DNA of 64,000 nucleotides from the NCBI RefSeq assembly GCF_900113685.1, contig NZ_FOQG01000001.1, forward strand, positions 372,001 to 436,000. Reading direction: 5' to 3'. Made by a program: the position numbers and the translations under genes. The stretch comes from Nocardioides psychrotolerans (lineage in GTDB: Bacteria; Actinomycetota; Actinomycetes; Propionibacteriales; Nocardioidaceae). This document shows positions 1-8,978 of the stretch, piece by piece (within the stretch, counting starts at the first letter, position 1; each line of letters opens with the position of its first letter). The notes below the pieces were generated by a model. The model worked only from the letters and a program-made list of their open reading frames with translations. It was not told where the DNA came from and made no database searches.

Positions 1-2712
1 GCTCGGGACCAGGACGACGTCCCCGCCCTGCTGCGGCTCGAAGGGCGAGGCCTGGTCGCTCTGGACGACGATGTTGTTGTTGACGTCACGGACCACCACG
101 GTCGGCACCCCGCCCTCCCCCGGCACGTTGACGGCGTACGACGTGGGGTCCGAGGAGCCCGGCAGGAAGAGCGTGCCGTCGGCGCTGACCGTGGCCTCGG
201 TCGGGGACGGCGCCTCTCCGGTGGCAGGGGTCTTGTAGGACCCGATGTCGCACGTGCTGCCGACCTCGAGCCCGGTCTTCCACTTGTAGCCGACGAGGAA
301 CCCGAGCGTGAAGCTGAACGGGTCGACGCCGAAGCTGATGTCGCCGCAGATGGCGATGCCGATGTCGGAGATCACGCCCTTGCCACCCACGCAGAGGATC
401 ACGCAGATGTTGATCGCCGCATCGGCGTAGAAGGTGCCGGCGGCCAGGTTGACCTCGCCCCCGACGGACCCGTTGACGCCGAGGCGGGGGAAGCCGATGT
501 CGACGGTGGTCCTGAAGTTGAACAGACCGCTGGTGTCGAAGTGCGCCTTGGTGTTGGCCAGGGCGAACCCGAAGAGTCGCAGCGTGCCCTGCAGGTCCAG
601 CGACGCAGGACCGGTGTTGGGCACGGCGAAGCGGAAGCCGCCGCCGGTGCCGGGCGGCGACCCGATCGCGTCGATCGTGATCGGCCCCTCCGGCGTCGGG
701 ATGGCCAGGTCGGCGCCCCCACCGATCGCGAAGCCCTCCGTGCCGTCGTAGAGGAAGCCCACGCCGGTGACCCACAGGCCGGGGTAGATCGTGAACGGGA
801 ACGGCGGTCCGTCCTTGTAGGTCAGCCCGAGCTTCACGAGCTTGCCGGCGCGGAAGCCGATCAGCACCTCCACGAAGGAGCCCGAGGGCGGCAGCTTGAG
901 CTGGACCTTGCCGTTGAACTCCGAGCTGGACCGGTCGTAGGTGATGAGCAGGTCCTTGAAGCCGAACTCCCCCACCGTGAGCTCCGGGGCGCGGATCGTG
1001 ATCTTGGTCAGGCTGAGGCCCTGGAGCATCGTGGTGGTGAGCACGGTCTGCCCGCTGATGACGTCGAAGGGCTGCGGGAGGGCCAGGTTGAGCGTCACCT
1101 CGGCCTTGCCGCTGGCGAACCTCACGCTGGCGATGCCGAGCGCCTTGAAGTCGAAGAGCTTGATGCCGAACTTCTCGATGCCGGTGAACTCGGTGGCACC
1201 GTCGATGTCCCAGGTCCCCGCGTCCTTCGCGAGGACGATCGGGCCTGCCTTCTGCACGACCCCCGCGGTCGCGGTGACCTTGTGCGTCTTGGTGTCCACG
1301 GTGATCCGCGTGGAGGACTTGCCGCCCACGAAACGGATGCCGTTGATGTTGACGTCGCTGGTCGTCGACCAGACCCCGGGCTTGACCTCGTCGAAGCACG
1401 GTCCCCCCTGGGCCGCGGCGACGACGCCCGCCTTGATCGTGACCGTGCGCTTGCAGGACGCGGTGTTGCCCGGCGGGGTGAACCCCCCGACGTTGGGCGG
1501 CGGGGGCGGCCCCTCCGGGTCGGGCGTCACGCCTCCGGCCGGGATGGGCGCACCGAACACGCTCCCGTTGTCGTTGTCGTCCCACACCACGAAGCCACCA
1601 CCGTCGCCTGCCGTGCGCACGCGGAGGTTGAAGGCCCGGACGTTCTTGACCAGGGTGCCGGGAGGGGTGAAGGCCCCACCACCGGCGGAGTAGGACGAGC
1701 GGATGTCCGCGAACTCGCCGGAGTCGGTCCACACGGACGTGAGGCCCCCACCGGCGTCGGCGGTCATCGTGCCGAACAGCGCAGGCCCGATGTCGGTGGC
1801 GAGGAACGGGGTCGAGAGGGAGCCGTCGGCGGCCGAGACCTTGCGGACCTGGTAGGCGTCACGGATCGCGCTGCCGAACTCGACGTGGGTCATCAGGTAG
1901 GTGCCACTGGCTCCCGTGACCATCGTCGGCTCGTTCTCACCGGGCAGCGTCTGCGAATCCAGCCAGTTGTCGATGTTGTTGTAGTCGCCGCCGGCGGTGG
2001 GGTCGTAGCGGCGGATGAAGGTGTCGTCGAGGTCGGTGTAGGCCGAGATCGGCGTCTGCTCGTCGAGGAGGCCCGCGCCGCCGCTGAAGTAGCGGTCGAT
2101 GCCGTCGTTGAGCTCGACGTACTGGGAGGCGAAGCCCCCGTCGGTCGGCTGGACCTGGACGCCGGCGCCCGGCGGCCCCGCCGATCCGGAGTAGGCCGCC
2201 ATCACCGAGTTGAGTCCTGGACCGGCCACGCTCCAGCCGGTCTGGATCGAGCCGATCGGGCGCGCCTCGAGGAAGGTGTCGCCGCCGTCGAGCGACTCGA
2301 AGAGCAGGGAGCCGGGTCCGTCGACGTAGCCGAGCACCTGCACGACGTCGCCGTCGCGCAGGATGATGTCGACCGGGCCGAAGGAGTTGAGCCCCGGCTG
2401 CTCGAAGCGCTCCTCGGTCTCGCAGGCCGTGGCACCTCGCGGCATCCGGCAGTAGACGAACGTGTCGGGACCGCCGTCGGGCTCCTCGACCCAGCCCAGG
2501 TGGACGGTGCCGTCCTCGCCCACGGCCACGCCCGGTCTGGACGCGTTGTCGTCGGAGAGCAGGATCGGTGTCGAAGGCGCTAGCGCGGCGGGTGCGGCGA
2601 CGGCAGGACTCGCGGCCGGGAGGGCCCCGGTGGCGGACCCGTTGGCACCCACTCCGGCGAGCAGGACCAGCGCGAGGGCAGGGACAAGCAGACGACTAGG
2701 ACGTGGGAGCAC
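1..2712 (-). CDS. Large secreted protein of unknown function, 3' end outside window
   Basis: The reading frame is open for 904 codons from GTG 2712 to the window edge with no stop, so the C-terminus is missing. The start is fixed by a GGAGG about 9 bases upstream and by an immediate signal peptide (basic LPRPSR, a hydrophobic stretch, then an Ala-rich cleavage region). After the signal come about 330 residues rich in DGG, GED and short beta strands that look like a sialidase/BNR-type propeller (inference), a Pro-rich linker (PDPEGPPPPPNVGG), and then a long beta-rich region with many Gly and Thr. No catalytic motif is recognised. It is divergent from the MFS gene, 63 bases away. Presumably exported and involved in surface or extracellular functions; function unknown. 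Confidence 0.75.
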   Translation of the reverse strand, partial: MLPRPSRLLVPALALVLLAGVGANGSATGALPAASPAVAAPAALAPSTPILLSDDNASRPGVAVGEDGTVHLGWVEEPDGGPDTFVYCRMPRGATACETEERFEQPGLNSFGPVDIILRDGDVVQVLGYVDGPGSLLFESLDGGDTFLEARPIGSIQTGWSVAGPGLNSVMAAYSGSAGPPGAGVQVQPTDGGFASQYVELNDGIDRYFSGGAGLLDEQTPISAYTDLDDTFIRRYDPTAGGDYNNIDNWLDSQTLPGENEPTMVTGASGTYLMTHVEFGSAIRDAYQVRKVSAADGSLSTPFLATDIGPALFGTMTADAGGGLTSVWTDSGEFADIRSSYSAGGGAFTPPGTLVKNVRAFNLRVRTAGDGGGFVVWDDNDNGSVFGAPIPAGGVTPDPEGPPPPPNVGGFTPPGNTASCKRTVTIKAGVVAAAQGGPCFDEVKPGVWSTTSDVNINGIRFVGGKSSTRITVDTKTHKVTATAGVVQKAGPIVLAKDAGTWDIDGATEFTGIEKFGIKLFDFKALGIASVRFASGKAEVTLNLALPQPFDVISGQTVLTTTMLQGLSLTKITIRAPELTVGEFGFKDLLITYDRSSSEFNGKVQLKLPPSGSFVEVLIGFRAGKLVKLGLTYKDGPPFPFTIYPGLWVTGVGFLYDGTEGFAIGGGADLAIPTPEGPITIDAIGSPPGTGGGFRFAVPNTGPASLDLQGTLRLFGFALANTKAHFDTSGLFNFRTTVDIGFPRLGVNGSVGGEVNLAAGTFYADAAINICVILCVGGKGVISDIGIAICGDISFGVDPFSFTLGFLVGYKWKTGLEVGSTCDIGSYKTPATGEAPSPTEATVSADGTLFLPGSSDPTSYAVNVPGEGGVPTVVVRDVNNNIVVQSDQASPFEPQQGGDVVLVPS

Positions 2713-2775
2713 TTCGGGACGACCTCCTCGGGCCGCCCGCGACCCAGACAGCGATTCTGACGCTAGGAGAGCCCG

Positions 2776-4107
2776 GTGGACTGCGCCATAGCCCGAGTGG
2801 GGGGTTCGAGGGTCATGTGGGGCAGCCCCGGAGAGGCCTGGAACACTGCACCGGTGACCTCGGGCCCCACCTCCTCGACCCCCTCCACCTCTTCCTCGTC
2901 ACCCCCGCGGGAGAGCAGGGCCGCGCGCATCCTCGTGCTGGTCGGGATCGTGGTGCTCGCCTTCAACCTGCGCCCGGCCGCGGTCAGCGTCGGGCCGGTG
3001 CTCGACGAGATCCGCGCCGGCCTCGACATGTCGGGCACCGAGGCCGGCGTCCTCACGTCGCTGCCGGTGCTCGCCTTCGCGCTCTTCGGCGCCCTGGCCC
3101 CTCGGTTGGCCCGGCTCGTCGGCACCCACCGCCTCACGCTCCTGGCCCTGGCCGCCGTCGTCGTGGGCCTCTTGGGCCGCAGCCGGGTGGACCACGTGGG
3201 GACCTTCCTCGCGTTGTCGCTGCTGGCCCTGGGCGGCATGGCGACCGCCAACGTGCTGCTGCCGTCGCTGGTGAAGGCGCACTTCCCCGACCGACTCGGG
3301 CTGTTGACGGCGCTCTACTCCACCTCACTCGCGTGCGGGCTGACCCTCGCCTCGATCGCCACGGTCCCGATCAGCGACGCCGCCGGCGACTGGCGCGACG
3401 GGCTGGCCGCGTGGGCGATCACCGCGGCGATCGCCGCGATCCCGTGGATCCTGCTGCTCCGCCACGGCCACGACGAACGCAGCGACGAGGACTCAGGTCC
3501 GGGGCACTCGCCGATCGGTCTCGCGGCCGTGGCGCGCACCCGCATCGGGGTGCTGATGGCGCTGTTCTTCGGCATCCAGTCGCTGCAGGCCTATGCGATC
3601 TTCGGCTGGTTCGCCGTGATCTTCCGCGACGCCGGCCACTCGGCGGCCACGGCCGGGGTGCTCCTCGGCGTCATCACCGGCGTCACCATCCCGTTGTCGT
3701 TCATCATCCCCGCGCTCGCGGCCCGGATGCTCGACCAACGCCCCATCGTGTGGGCCGTGGTGCTGTGCTATCCGGTCGGCTACACCGGCATGATCGTGGC
3801 GCCGTACGGCGGAGCCTGGGTCTGGGCGGTCCTCATCGGCATCGGCACCACGACGTTCCCGTTGATCCTCACGCAGATCGGGCTGCGCTCTCGGACTCCT
3901 GCGGGCACGGCCGCATTGTCGGGCTTCACCCAGTCGGTGGGCTACCTGCTGGCCGCGATCGGTCCGTTCGGCGTCGGGCTGCTGCACGACCTGACAGGCG
4001 GGTGGACGGTGCCACTTCTGGTCCTCATCGGGCTGTGCGTGCCGCTGCTCCTGGTCGGGCTCGCGGCCTCGCGGCCGTCGTACGTCGAGGACCAGCTGCG
4101 GTCCTGA
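2776..4107 (+). CDS. MFS transporter, CynX/NimT (cyanate/nitroimidazole) type
   Basis: A 443-residue membrane protein with about 12 hydrophobic segments after a 50-residue Ser/Pro/Thr-rich cytoplasmic tail. The first helix carries the NLRPAAVSVGPVL signature typical of the CynX/NimT branch of the major facilitator superfamily, and the segment ALFGALAPRLARLVG fits the conserved loop between helices 2 and 3. Members of this branch export or import small anions and drugs; the substrate here cannot be predicted. The GTG at 2776 has AGGAGA five bases upstream, but in-frame ATG 2815 or GTG 2854 would give a more usual N-terminus. It ends six bases before the convergent SDR gene and has no obvious operon partner. 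Confidence 0.85.
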   Translation: MDCAIARVGGSRVMWGSPGEAWNTAPVTSGPTSSTPSTSSSSPPRESRAARILVLVGIVVLAFNLRPAAVSVGPVLDEIRAGLDMSGTEAGVLTSLPVLAFALFGALAPRLARLVGTHRLTLLALAAVVVGLLGRSRVDHVGTFLALSLLALGGMATANVLLPSLVKAHFPDRLGLLTALYSTSLACGLTLASIATVPISDAAGDWRDGLAAWAITAAIAAIPWILLLRHGHDERSDEDSGPGHSPIGLAAVARTRIGVLMALFFGIQSLQAYAIFGWFAVIFRDAGHSAATAGVLLGVITGVTIPLSFIIPALAARMLDQRPIVWAVVLCYPVGYTGMIVAPYGGAWVWAVLIGIGTTTFPLILTQIGLRSRTPAGTAALSGFTQSVGYLLAAIGPFGVGLLHDLTGGWTVPLLVLIGLCVPLLLVGLAASRPSYVEDQLRS

Positions 4108-4113
4108 CCCGAC

Positions 4114-4845
4114 TCAGCTCATGCCGCCGTCGAAGGCCAGCACCGAGCCGGTGATCATCCGGGCATCCTTCGAGGCGAGGTAGACGATCGCGGAGCCGAT
4201 CTCTGCCGGCGTGATCGCCCGGCCGGGCAGCATCATCAGCAGCCGGTCGGAGACGCGGGCGTCGAGGTCCGGCGGGAAGATGCTGGCGACGTGGGACACG
4301 ATCGGGGTGTCGACCGTGCCGGGGCAGATCGCGTTGACGCGGATGTTGTCGGGCGAGAGCTCGAGCGCCAGGGCTCTGGTCAGCTGGGTCAGGCCACCCT
4401 TCGCCGCGGCGTACGCCGTCGCGTAGGGCTGGGCGACGTTTCCCGCGACCGAGGAGACGTTGACGATGTTGCCGGTGCACGCCTTGAGGTGCGGCATCGC
4501 GGCCTGCATGAGGAGGAACGGCCCCTTGAGGTCGACGGCCTGGACACGGTCGTACTCCTCCTCGGTGATCTGCTCGAACCGTCCGAACTGGACGATGCCC
4601 GCGACGTTGGCGAGCACGTCGATGCGGCCGTGCTCGGCGCAGCGCGCGATCGCAGCGTCGACCGCGGCCTTGGACCCCACGTTGCACTCGATGTAGGTGA
4701 CGCCCTCGGGGACCGTCGGGACGATGTCGAGGCCGTAGACCACCTCGCCCAGGTCGCGGAAGAGCTCCGCGGTCGCGAAGCCGATCCCGGACGCGGCGCC
4801 GGTGATGACCACGACGCGCTGCTCGGAGGTGGGGGTCTGGGTCAT
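4114..4845 (-). CDS. Classical SDR-family NAD(P)-dependent dehydrogenase
   Basis: A 243-residue Rossmann-fold oxidoreductase of normal SDR length. The cofactor motif TGAASGIG lies at residues 15-22, NVAG at 80-83, the catalytic Ser near 131, and Tyr145/Lys149 in YAAAK, so the active site is complete. An Asp at position 40, after the second strand, favours NAD over NADP. The start overlaps the stop of the upstream NTF2-fold gene (ATGA), which indicates translational coupling. The fold and the small-molecule partner resemble hydroxysteroid or polyketide dehydrogenases. With the KstR-like operator upstream, a role in steroid or lipid catabolism is plausible but inferred. The substrate is unknown. 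Confidence 0.9.
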   Translation of the reverse strand: MTQTPTSEQRVVVITGAASGIGFATAELFRDLGEVVYGLDIVPTVPEGVTYIECNVGSKAAVDAAIARCAEHGRIDVLANVAGIVQFGRFEQITEEEYDRVQAVDLKGPFLLMQAAMPHLKACTGNIVNVSSVAGNVAQPYATAYAAAKGGLTQLTRALALELSPDNIRVNAICPGTVDTPIVSHVASIFPPDLDARVSDRLLMMLPGRAITPAEIGSAIVYLASKDARMITGSVLAFDGGMS

Positions 4846-5330
4846 GAGGTCGCTCCCGGTGCGGTGGGTCCGGCATGGCCGGTGAGGTGGTGGGCGAGGG
4901 TGCCCTGGCGGCCGATCCCGAAGCGACGCTCACGGAAGCGCCACCGGCCCGTCCGGTCCTGGTCGAAGGTGTCGACGTAGGTGCCGGTCACGATCGGCTG
5001 CAGCGGCAGGTCAGCGGTCGCCTGCAGCACGACGTACGACGAGGTGGCGCGCAGCGAGCCGTCGTCAGGCCCCGGGCCCTCGGCCGGCTCGTCGAACGCG
5101 GTGTTGGCCACGACGTGCTGGGTGCCGGGCGTGCCGTCGTCGTGGAGCAGCACCAGCCCGGCGTACAACGCCTCGACCTCGACGGCCCCCGTCGCGATCG
5201 TGGTCCCGTCCAACGTGCGCAGCGTCGCGTCGGCCATCAGCCGACCGATCCCCACGAAGTCACCAGCGTCGATGAGGTGGCAGTAGGTGCCCAGGAGGCT
5301 GCGGACGCGGTCTCCGTCACTGAGGGGCAC
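4842..5330 (-). CDS. SnoaL/NTF2-like fold protein
   Basis: A 162-residue small protein with the N-terminal helix pattern of SnoaL-like/NTF2 domains (YCHLIDAGDFVGIGRLMAD) followed by a cone of beta strands ending in WRFRERRFG. The family includes ketosteroid isomerases, polyketide cyclases and non-catalytic binders; no catalytic dyad can be assigned with confidence. I chose GTG 5330 because TAGGGT lies exactly seven bases before it, the leaderless pattern seen many times here; a TTG at 5351 would give seven more residues but would put the start at the edge of the operator. First gene of an operon with the SDR gene (four-base overlap). The 16-base palindrome 5352-5367 covers the -35 side of its promoter, so a TetR-type repressor probably controls it. 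Confidence 0.8.
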   Translation of the reverse strand: MPLSDGDRVRSLLGTYCHLIDAGDFVGIGRLMADATLRTLDGTTIATGAVEVEALYAGLVLLHDDGTPGTQHVVANTAFDEPAEGPGPDDGSLRATSSYVVLQATADLPLQPIVTGTYVDTFDQDRTGRWRFRERRFGIGRQGTLAHHLTGHAGPTAPGATS

Positions 5331-5351
5331 GCGGCGGACCCTACCAGGCAA

Positions 5352-5367
5352 CTAGAACGTGTTCTAG
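5352..5367. promoter_or_regulatory. KstR-like TetR operator
   Basis: CTAGAAC-GT-GTTCTAG is a perfect inverted repeat with 7-base arms and a 2-base centre. The inner 14 bases fit TnnAACnnGTTnnA, the operator described for the mycobacterial cholesterol-catabolism repressor KstR. It lies directly upstream of the NTF2-fold/SDR operon between the expected -35 and -10 positions, and about 55 bases upstream of soxR. A near-identical palindrome sits at 17926-17945. Which TetR protein binds it is unknown. Confidence 0.7.
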
Positions 5368-5381
5368 ATGTGGGCGCGGCT

Positions 5382-5396
5382 CGGACTTGAAGTCCG
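5382..5396. promoter_or_regulatory. Palindrome in the soxR promoter, possible SoxR site
   Basis: CGGACTT-G-AAGTCCG is a perfect 15-base palindrome. TTGAAG at its centre can serve as -35 for a CAGGCT -10 at 5410-5415, which lies six bases before the soxR GTG. MerR-family regulators commonly bind such dyads in their own promoters. Assignment to SoxR is inference from position. Confidence 0.45.
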
Positions 5397-5421
5397 CTCG
5401 AGGTCCGGCCAGGCTGGAGCA

Positions 5422-5853
5422 GTGTCAGAGCTGACGATCGGCCACCTCGCGGAGCGCTCCGGGGTCGCCACGAGCACCATCCGCTTCTACGAGGCGCGCG
5501 GCCTCGTCCACTCCCGTCGTACGACGGGCAACCAGCGCCGCTACGAGCACTCCGAGCTGCGCCGCGTGGCGTTCATCCGCGCGGCCCAGCGCGTCGGGCT
5601 GAGCCTCGACGAGGTCGCCGAGGCGCTGGCGGCGCTGCCCGACCGACGCACCCCGACCAAGGCCGACTGGCACCGCCTGAGCAAGGCGTGGCGGCCGCGG
5701 CTCGACGAGCAGATCCGCCGGATCGAGCTGCTGCGCGAGCGGCTCGACGGGTGCATCGGGTGCGGCTGCCTGAGCCTGCGCAGCTGTGCGCTCCACAACC
5801 CGGGGGACGAGGCCGCCGAGCGCGGGACGGGTGCTGTCAGGCTCGAGCCGTGA
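5422..5853 (+). CDS. soxR: SoxR-type redox-sensing MerR-family regulator
   Basis: A 143-residue protein with the MerR winged helix at the N-terminus (LTIGHLAERSGVATSTIRFYEARGL), a coiled-coil dimerisation helix, and the cysteine cluster CIGCGCLSLRSC, i.e. Cys111, 114, 116 and 122, with the spacing that ligates the [2Fe-2S] centre in SoxR. It should sense redox-cycling compounds or superoxide and activate transcription when oxidised. In actinobacteria SoxR usually responds to redox-active metabolites and controls transporters and oxidoreductases. Start GTG 5422 follows CAGGCT by six bases (leaderless). Its stop overlaps the GTG of the GH13 gene (GTGA); the neighbouring SDR operon is divergent and could be a target. 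Confidence 0.9.
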   Translation: MSELTIGHLAERSGVATSTIRFYEARGLVHSRRTTGNQRRYEHSELRRVAFIRAAQRVGLSLDEVAEALAALPDRRTPTKADWHRLSKAWRPRLDEQIRRIELLRERLDGCIGCGCLSLRSCALHNPGDEAAERGTGAVRLEP

Positions 5854-7667
5854 GCCTCCTGCACGAGCCGCACCACGACGGCTCCCCCCTCTACGTCGCC
5901 GACGAGCACCCCCGCCCGGGCGCGCTGGTCACGGTCCGGCTGCGCACCCACACCGACGACCCCGTCGAGGCGGTCTGGATCCGCACGACCTACGACGCCG
6001 AGCCGGTGTTCCACCCCTGCCGCGTCGTCGAGTGGGTCGGCGACACGGTCTGGTGGGCCGGCGAGCTGCCGCTCCACAACCCGGTCACCCACTACCGCTT
6101 CCTGCTCGCCCACGGCACCGGCCGTGACGCGGCCCAGCGCTGGGTGACCGCCGCCGGTGTCATCGAGCACGACGGTCCCGACGCCTTCGACTTCCGCCTC
6201 ACCTCCCACGACGGACCGCCCGACTGGGGCCGCGACGGTGTCGTCTACCAGGTCTTCCCGGACCGCTTCGCCCGCTCGGCGGCGGCCGACGCGCGCGCCG
6301 TCCCCGACTGGGCCGTCCCCGCCGGTTGGGACGACGAGGTGGCCTTCGAGCCGGGCGACCCGCACACGCCGCTGCAGTTCTTCGGCGGAGACCTCGACGG
6401 CGTCGTCGAGCACCTCGACCACGTGGCGCAGGTCGGCGCGACGATCCTTTACACGACCCCGGTCTTCCCGGGCGAGAGCAACCACCGCTACAACGCCTCC
6501 ACCTTCGACGGCGTCGACCCGCTCCTCGGCGGCGACGAGGCCTACGCACGGCTCAGCAGCGCCGTCCACGCGCGCGGCTGGCGGCTGCTGGGCGACCTCA
6601 CGACCAACCACACCGGCGACACCCACGAGTGGTTCCACCGCGCCGTCGCCGACGCGGACGCGACGACCCGCAGCTGGTACCACTTCGGCGAGCACGGCGA
6701 CTACGAGTCCTGGATGGGCCACCACACGCTGCCCAAGCTCAACCACGCCGAGCCAGCGCTGCGCGCGGCCATGACCGAGGGACCCGACAGCGTCGTGGCG
6801 CGCTGGCTGCGGCCTCCCTTCGACGTCGACGGCTGGCGCATCGACGTCGCCAACATGACCGGCCGCCTGGCCGACCTCGACGTCAACCACGACGTGGCCC
6901 GCGGCATCAACCGCACCGCCCGGGCCGAGCGGCCCGACGCCCTGGTCATCGGCGAGCACAACCACGACGCGTCGACCGACCTGCCCGGTGACGGCTGGCA
7001 CGGCACCATGAATTACTCCGGGTTCTCCTGGCCCGTGTGGTCCTGGCTGCGCGACCCCGACTCGCCCGCGCGTCCCTTCGGACGGCCCGTGCCGGTCCCG
7101 CGGCGCGGTGGACCCGCCCTACGACGCAGCCTCGACGAGTGGGGCGGTCGCTACGGGTGGCGCGCGACCTGCGCGTCGTGGAACATCCTCGGCTCCCACG
7201 ACAGCGCCCGCATCCGCACCGTGGTCGGCGACCCGGTGCAGCACCGGGTCGCTGCCGGGCTGCAGTTCACGCTGCCCGGTGTGCCGATGATCTTCGCCGG
7301 CGACGAGATCGGGCTCGAAGGCGTCCTGGGCGAGGACGCGCGCCGCACGATGCCCTGGCACCGCCCTGAGACGTGGGACCACACCACGCTGGCGACGTAC
7401 GGCGCCCTCGCGGCGGCGCGCACCGCCCACGTCGCGCTGCGGCGAGGCGGGCTGCGTTGGGCCCACGTCGACGACGACGCACTGATGTTCCTGCGTGAGC
7501 ACCCGGAGGGATCGGTCCTCGTGGTGGCGCGGCGCGCGGCCGGTCCGGCGGTCGACCTGCCGCTGGTGCTCGGTGAGCCCCTGGTCTCGACCGAGGAGCC
7601 GGTCGGTCCGTTCGCGAGCGGGCCCGGCGTCACCGTCTGGGCGGTCGTCGAGGACCCCGGCCACTAG
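5850..7667 (+). CDS. GH13 alpha-amylase-family glucosidase (neopullulanase/maltogenic type)
   Basis: 605 residues: an N-terminal beta domain with WVTAAG-like starch-binding strands, then a (beta/alpha)8 barrel beginning GVVYQVFPDRFARS. All four GH13 regions are visible: region I GDLTTNHTGD, region II DGWRIDVANM with the nucleophile Asp, region III VIGEHNHD with the acid/base Glu, and region IV LGSHDSARI with the stabilising Asp. The enzyme should hydrolyse or transglycosylate alpha-1,4-glucans or cyclodextrins in the cytoplasm, since no signal peptide is seen. The GTG overlaps the soxR stop; an internal CAGGCT six bases upstream could also drive a leaderless message. The DUF4032 kinase-like gene follows ten bases later. 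Confidence 0.9.
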   Translation: MSLLHEPHHDGSPLYVADEHPRPGALVTVRLRTHTDDPVEAVWIRTTYDAEPVFHPCRVVEWVGDTVWWAGELPLHNPVTHYRFLLAHGTGRDAAQRWVTAAGVIEHDGPDAFDFRLTSHDGPPDWGRDGVVYQVFPDRFARSAAADARAVPDWAVPAGWDDEVAFEPGDPHTPLQFFGGDLDGVVEHLDHVAQVGATILYTTPVFPGESNHRYNASTFDGVDPLLGGDEAYARLSSAVHARGWRLLGDLTTNHTGDTHEWFHRAVADADATTRSWYHFGEHGDYESWMGHHTLPKLNHAEPALRAAMTEGPDSVVARWLRPPFDVDGWRIDVANMTGRLADLDVNHDVARGINRTARAERPDALVIGEHNHDASTDLPGDGWHGTMNYSGFSWPVWSWLRDPDSPARPFGRPVPVPRRGGPALRRSLDEWGGRYGWRATCASWNILGSHDSARIRTVVGDPVQHRVAAGLQFTLPGVPMIFAGDEIGLEGVLGEDARRTMPWHRPETWDHTTLATYGALAAARTAHVALRRGGLRWAHVDDDALMFLREHPEGSVLVVARRAAGPAVDLPLVLGEPLVSTEEPVGPFASGPGVTVWAVVEDPGH

Positions 7668-7676
7668 CCTGTCGAC

Positions 7677-8903
7677 ATGGCGCTCCACATCGTGGCCAAC
7701 CGGCCCGACCCCGCGCTCCTCGGCCTGCCTTGGTCGACGCCGCTCGAGGAGTGGACCGACGACTACGTCGTGCCGCTCCCCCGCGGCCTGTCGCGCCACG
7801 TCGTGCGGATCATCCGGCTCGGCGAGCGCACCTACGCGGTCAAGGAGACCGTCGACGCCATCGCCTTCCGGGAGTACCGGCTGCTCCGTGACCTCCAGCG
7901 CATGGGCCTGCCCGCCGTCGTGCCGCAGGGCGTCGTGACCGGCCGGGTCGACGCCGGTGGCGAGGAGCTGCCGGCGGCGCTCATGACCGAGCACCTGCGA
8001 TTCTCACTGCCCTATCGCAACCTCTTCGCCCACGGGCTGAGCGCCGACAATGTCCCCTCGCTCGTCGACGCCCTCGTCGTGCTCCTCGTGCGCCTGCACC
8101 TGGCCGACTTCTTCTGGGGTGACGTCTCGCTGTCCAACGTGCTGTTCCGGCGCAGTGCCGGCGGCTTCGCTGCCTACCTCGTCGACGCAGAGACCGGCGA
8201 GCTGAAGCCGACGCTGTCAGCCAGCATGCGGGACTACGACCTCACCATCGCCACGGAGAACGTCTTCGCGGAGCTGCTCGACCTCCAGGCCAGCAACTCC
8301 CTCACCCACGAACTCGAGGCCCACGACATCATCACGCTGCTGGCCGACCGCTACCACGTGCTGTGGGACGAGCTCACCGCCGAGGAGGAGTTCGGCGCCG
8401 GAGAGCTGTGGCGCATCGAGCAGCGCGTCGAGCGGCTCAACGACCTCGGCTTCGACGTCGACGAGCTCGACATCGTCACGGACTTCGACGGCGACCGGGT
8501 GCGCATCCAGCCCAAGGCCGTCGAGCTCGGCCACCACCAGCGCGAGCTCCAGGCCCTCACCGGCCTGCACGTCGAGGACGCCCAGGCGCGCCGGCTGCTC
8601 AACGACCTGGCCTCCTTCACGGCCCACTCCGACCTCGGCCGCGAGGACCGCACCCTGGTGGCCAACACGTGGCTGACCCAGATCTACGAACCCATCATCG
8701 CCATGGTGCCGGCCGAGGGCCGCGGCAAGCTGGAACCGGCCGAGATCTTCCACGAGATCCTCGTCCACCGGTGGTACCTCTCCGAACGCGCCGGCCGCGA
8801 GATCAGCATCTTCGACACCGCCGCCGACTACCTCGAGACCGTGCTGGCGCACCGTCCCGATGAGGCGGTCGCGGTGACGGTGCCGGAGGACCCGGAGGGA
8901 TAG
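7677..8903 (+). CDS. DUF4032 protein with lipopolysaccharide-kinase-like fold
   Basis: A 408-residue soluble protein of the DUF4032 family. The N-terminal half resembles a small-molecule or protein kinase: VKETVDAIAFREYRLL supplies the Lys and Glu of the ATP site, FFWGDVSLSNVLF looks like the catalytic loop (Asp and Asn), and YLVDAETGEL takes the place of DFG. The C-terminal half (EEFGAGELWRIEQRV onwards) is the DUF4032-specific helical domain with an LTGL, VANTWLTQIYEPII core. Substrate unknown. ATG 7677 lies six bases after TAGCCT (7665-7670), so the transcript may be leaderless and independent of the upstream glucosidase. The stop codon lies inside a 67-base palindrome. Confidence 0.75.
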   Translation: MALHIVANRPDPALLGLPWSTPLEEWTDDYVVPLPRGLSRHVVRIIRLGERTYAVKETVDAIAFREYRLLRDLQRMGLPAVVPQGVVTGRVDAGGEELPAALMTEHLRFSLPYRNLFAHGLSADNVPSLVDALVVLLVRLHLADFFWGDVSLSNVLFRRSAGGFAAYLVDAETGELKPTLSASMRDYDLTIATENVFAELLDLQASNSLTHELEAHDIITLLADRYHVLWDELTAEEEFGAGELWRIEQRVERLNDLGFDVDELDIVTDFDGDRVRIQPKAVELGHHQRELQALTGLHVEDAQARRLLNDLASFTAHSDLGREDRTLVANTWLTQIYEPIIAMVPAEGRGKLEPAEIFHEILVHRWYLSERAGREISIFDTAADYLETVLAHRPDEAVAVTVPEDPEG

Positions 8904-8963
8904 TGCGGGACGTTTTCGACCCTCCGAGCGGCTCGGAGGGTCGAAAACGTCCCGCACTATCCC
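8897..8963. terminator. Perfect 33-bp inverted repeat, probable bidirectional terminator
   Basis: Bases 8897-8929 and 8931-8963 are exact reverse complements around one central base (8930). The stop codon of the upstream gene (8901-8903) is inside the left arm. The stem includes AAAACG and CGTTTT blocks. The site lies between convergent genes, which fits a bidirectional terminator, but the arm length exceeds what termination needs. Confidence 0.7.
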
Positions 8964-8978
8964 GGGGTGCTCACCGAT

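Noticed and set aside
541-2583. A 680-codon plus-strand open frame
   Set aside because: It is the antisense of the secreted protein 1-2712, has an Arg/Gly/Asp-biased composition and no domain; the minus frame has a signal peptide and a ribosome binding site.
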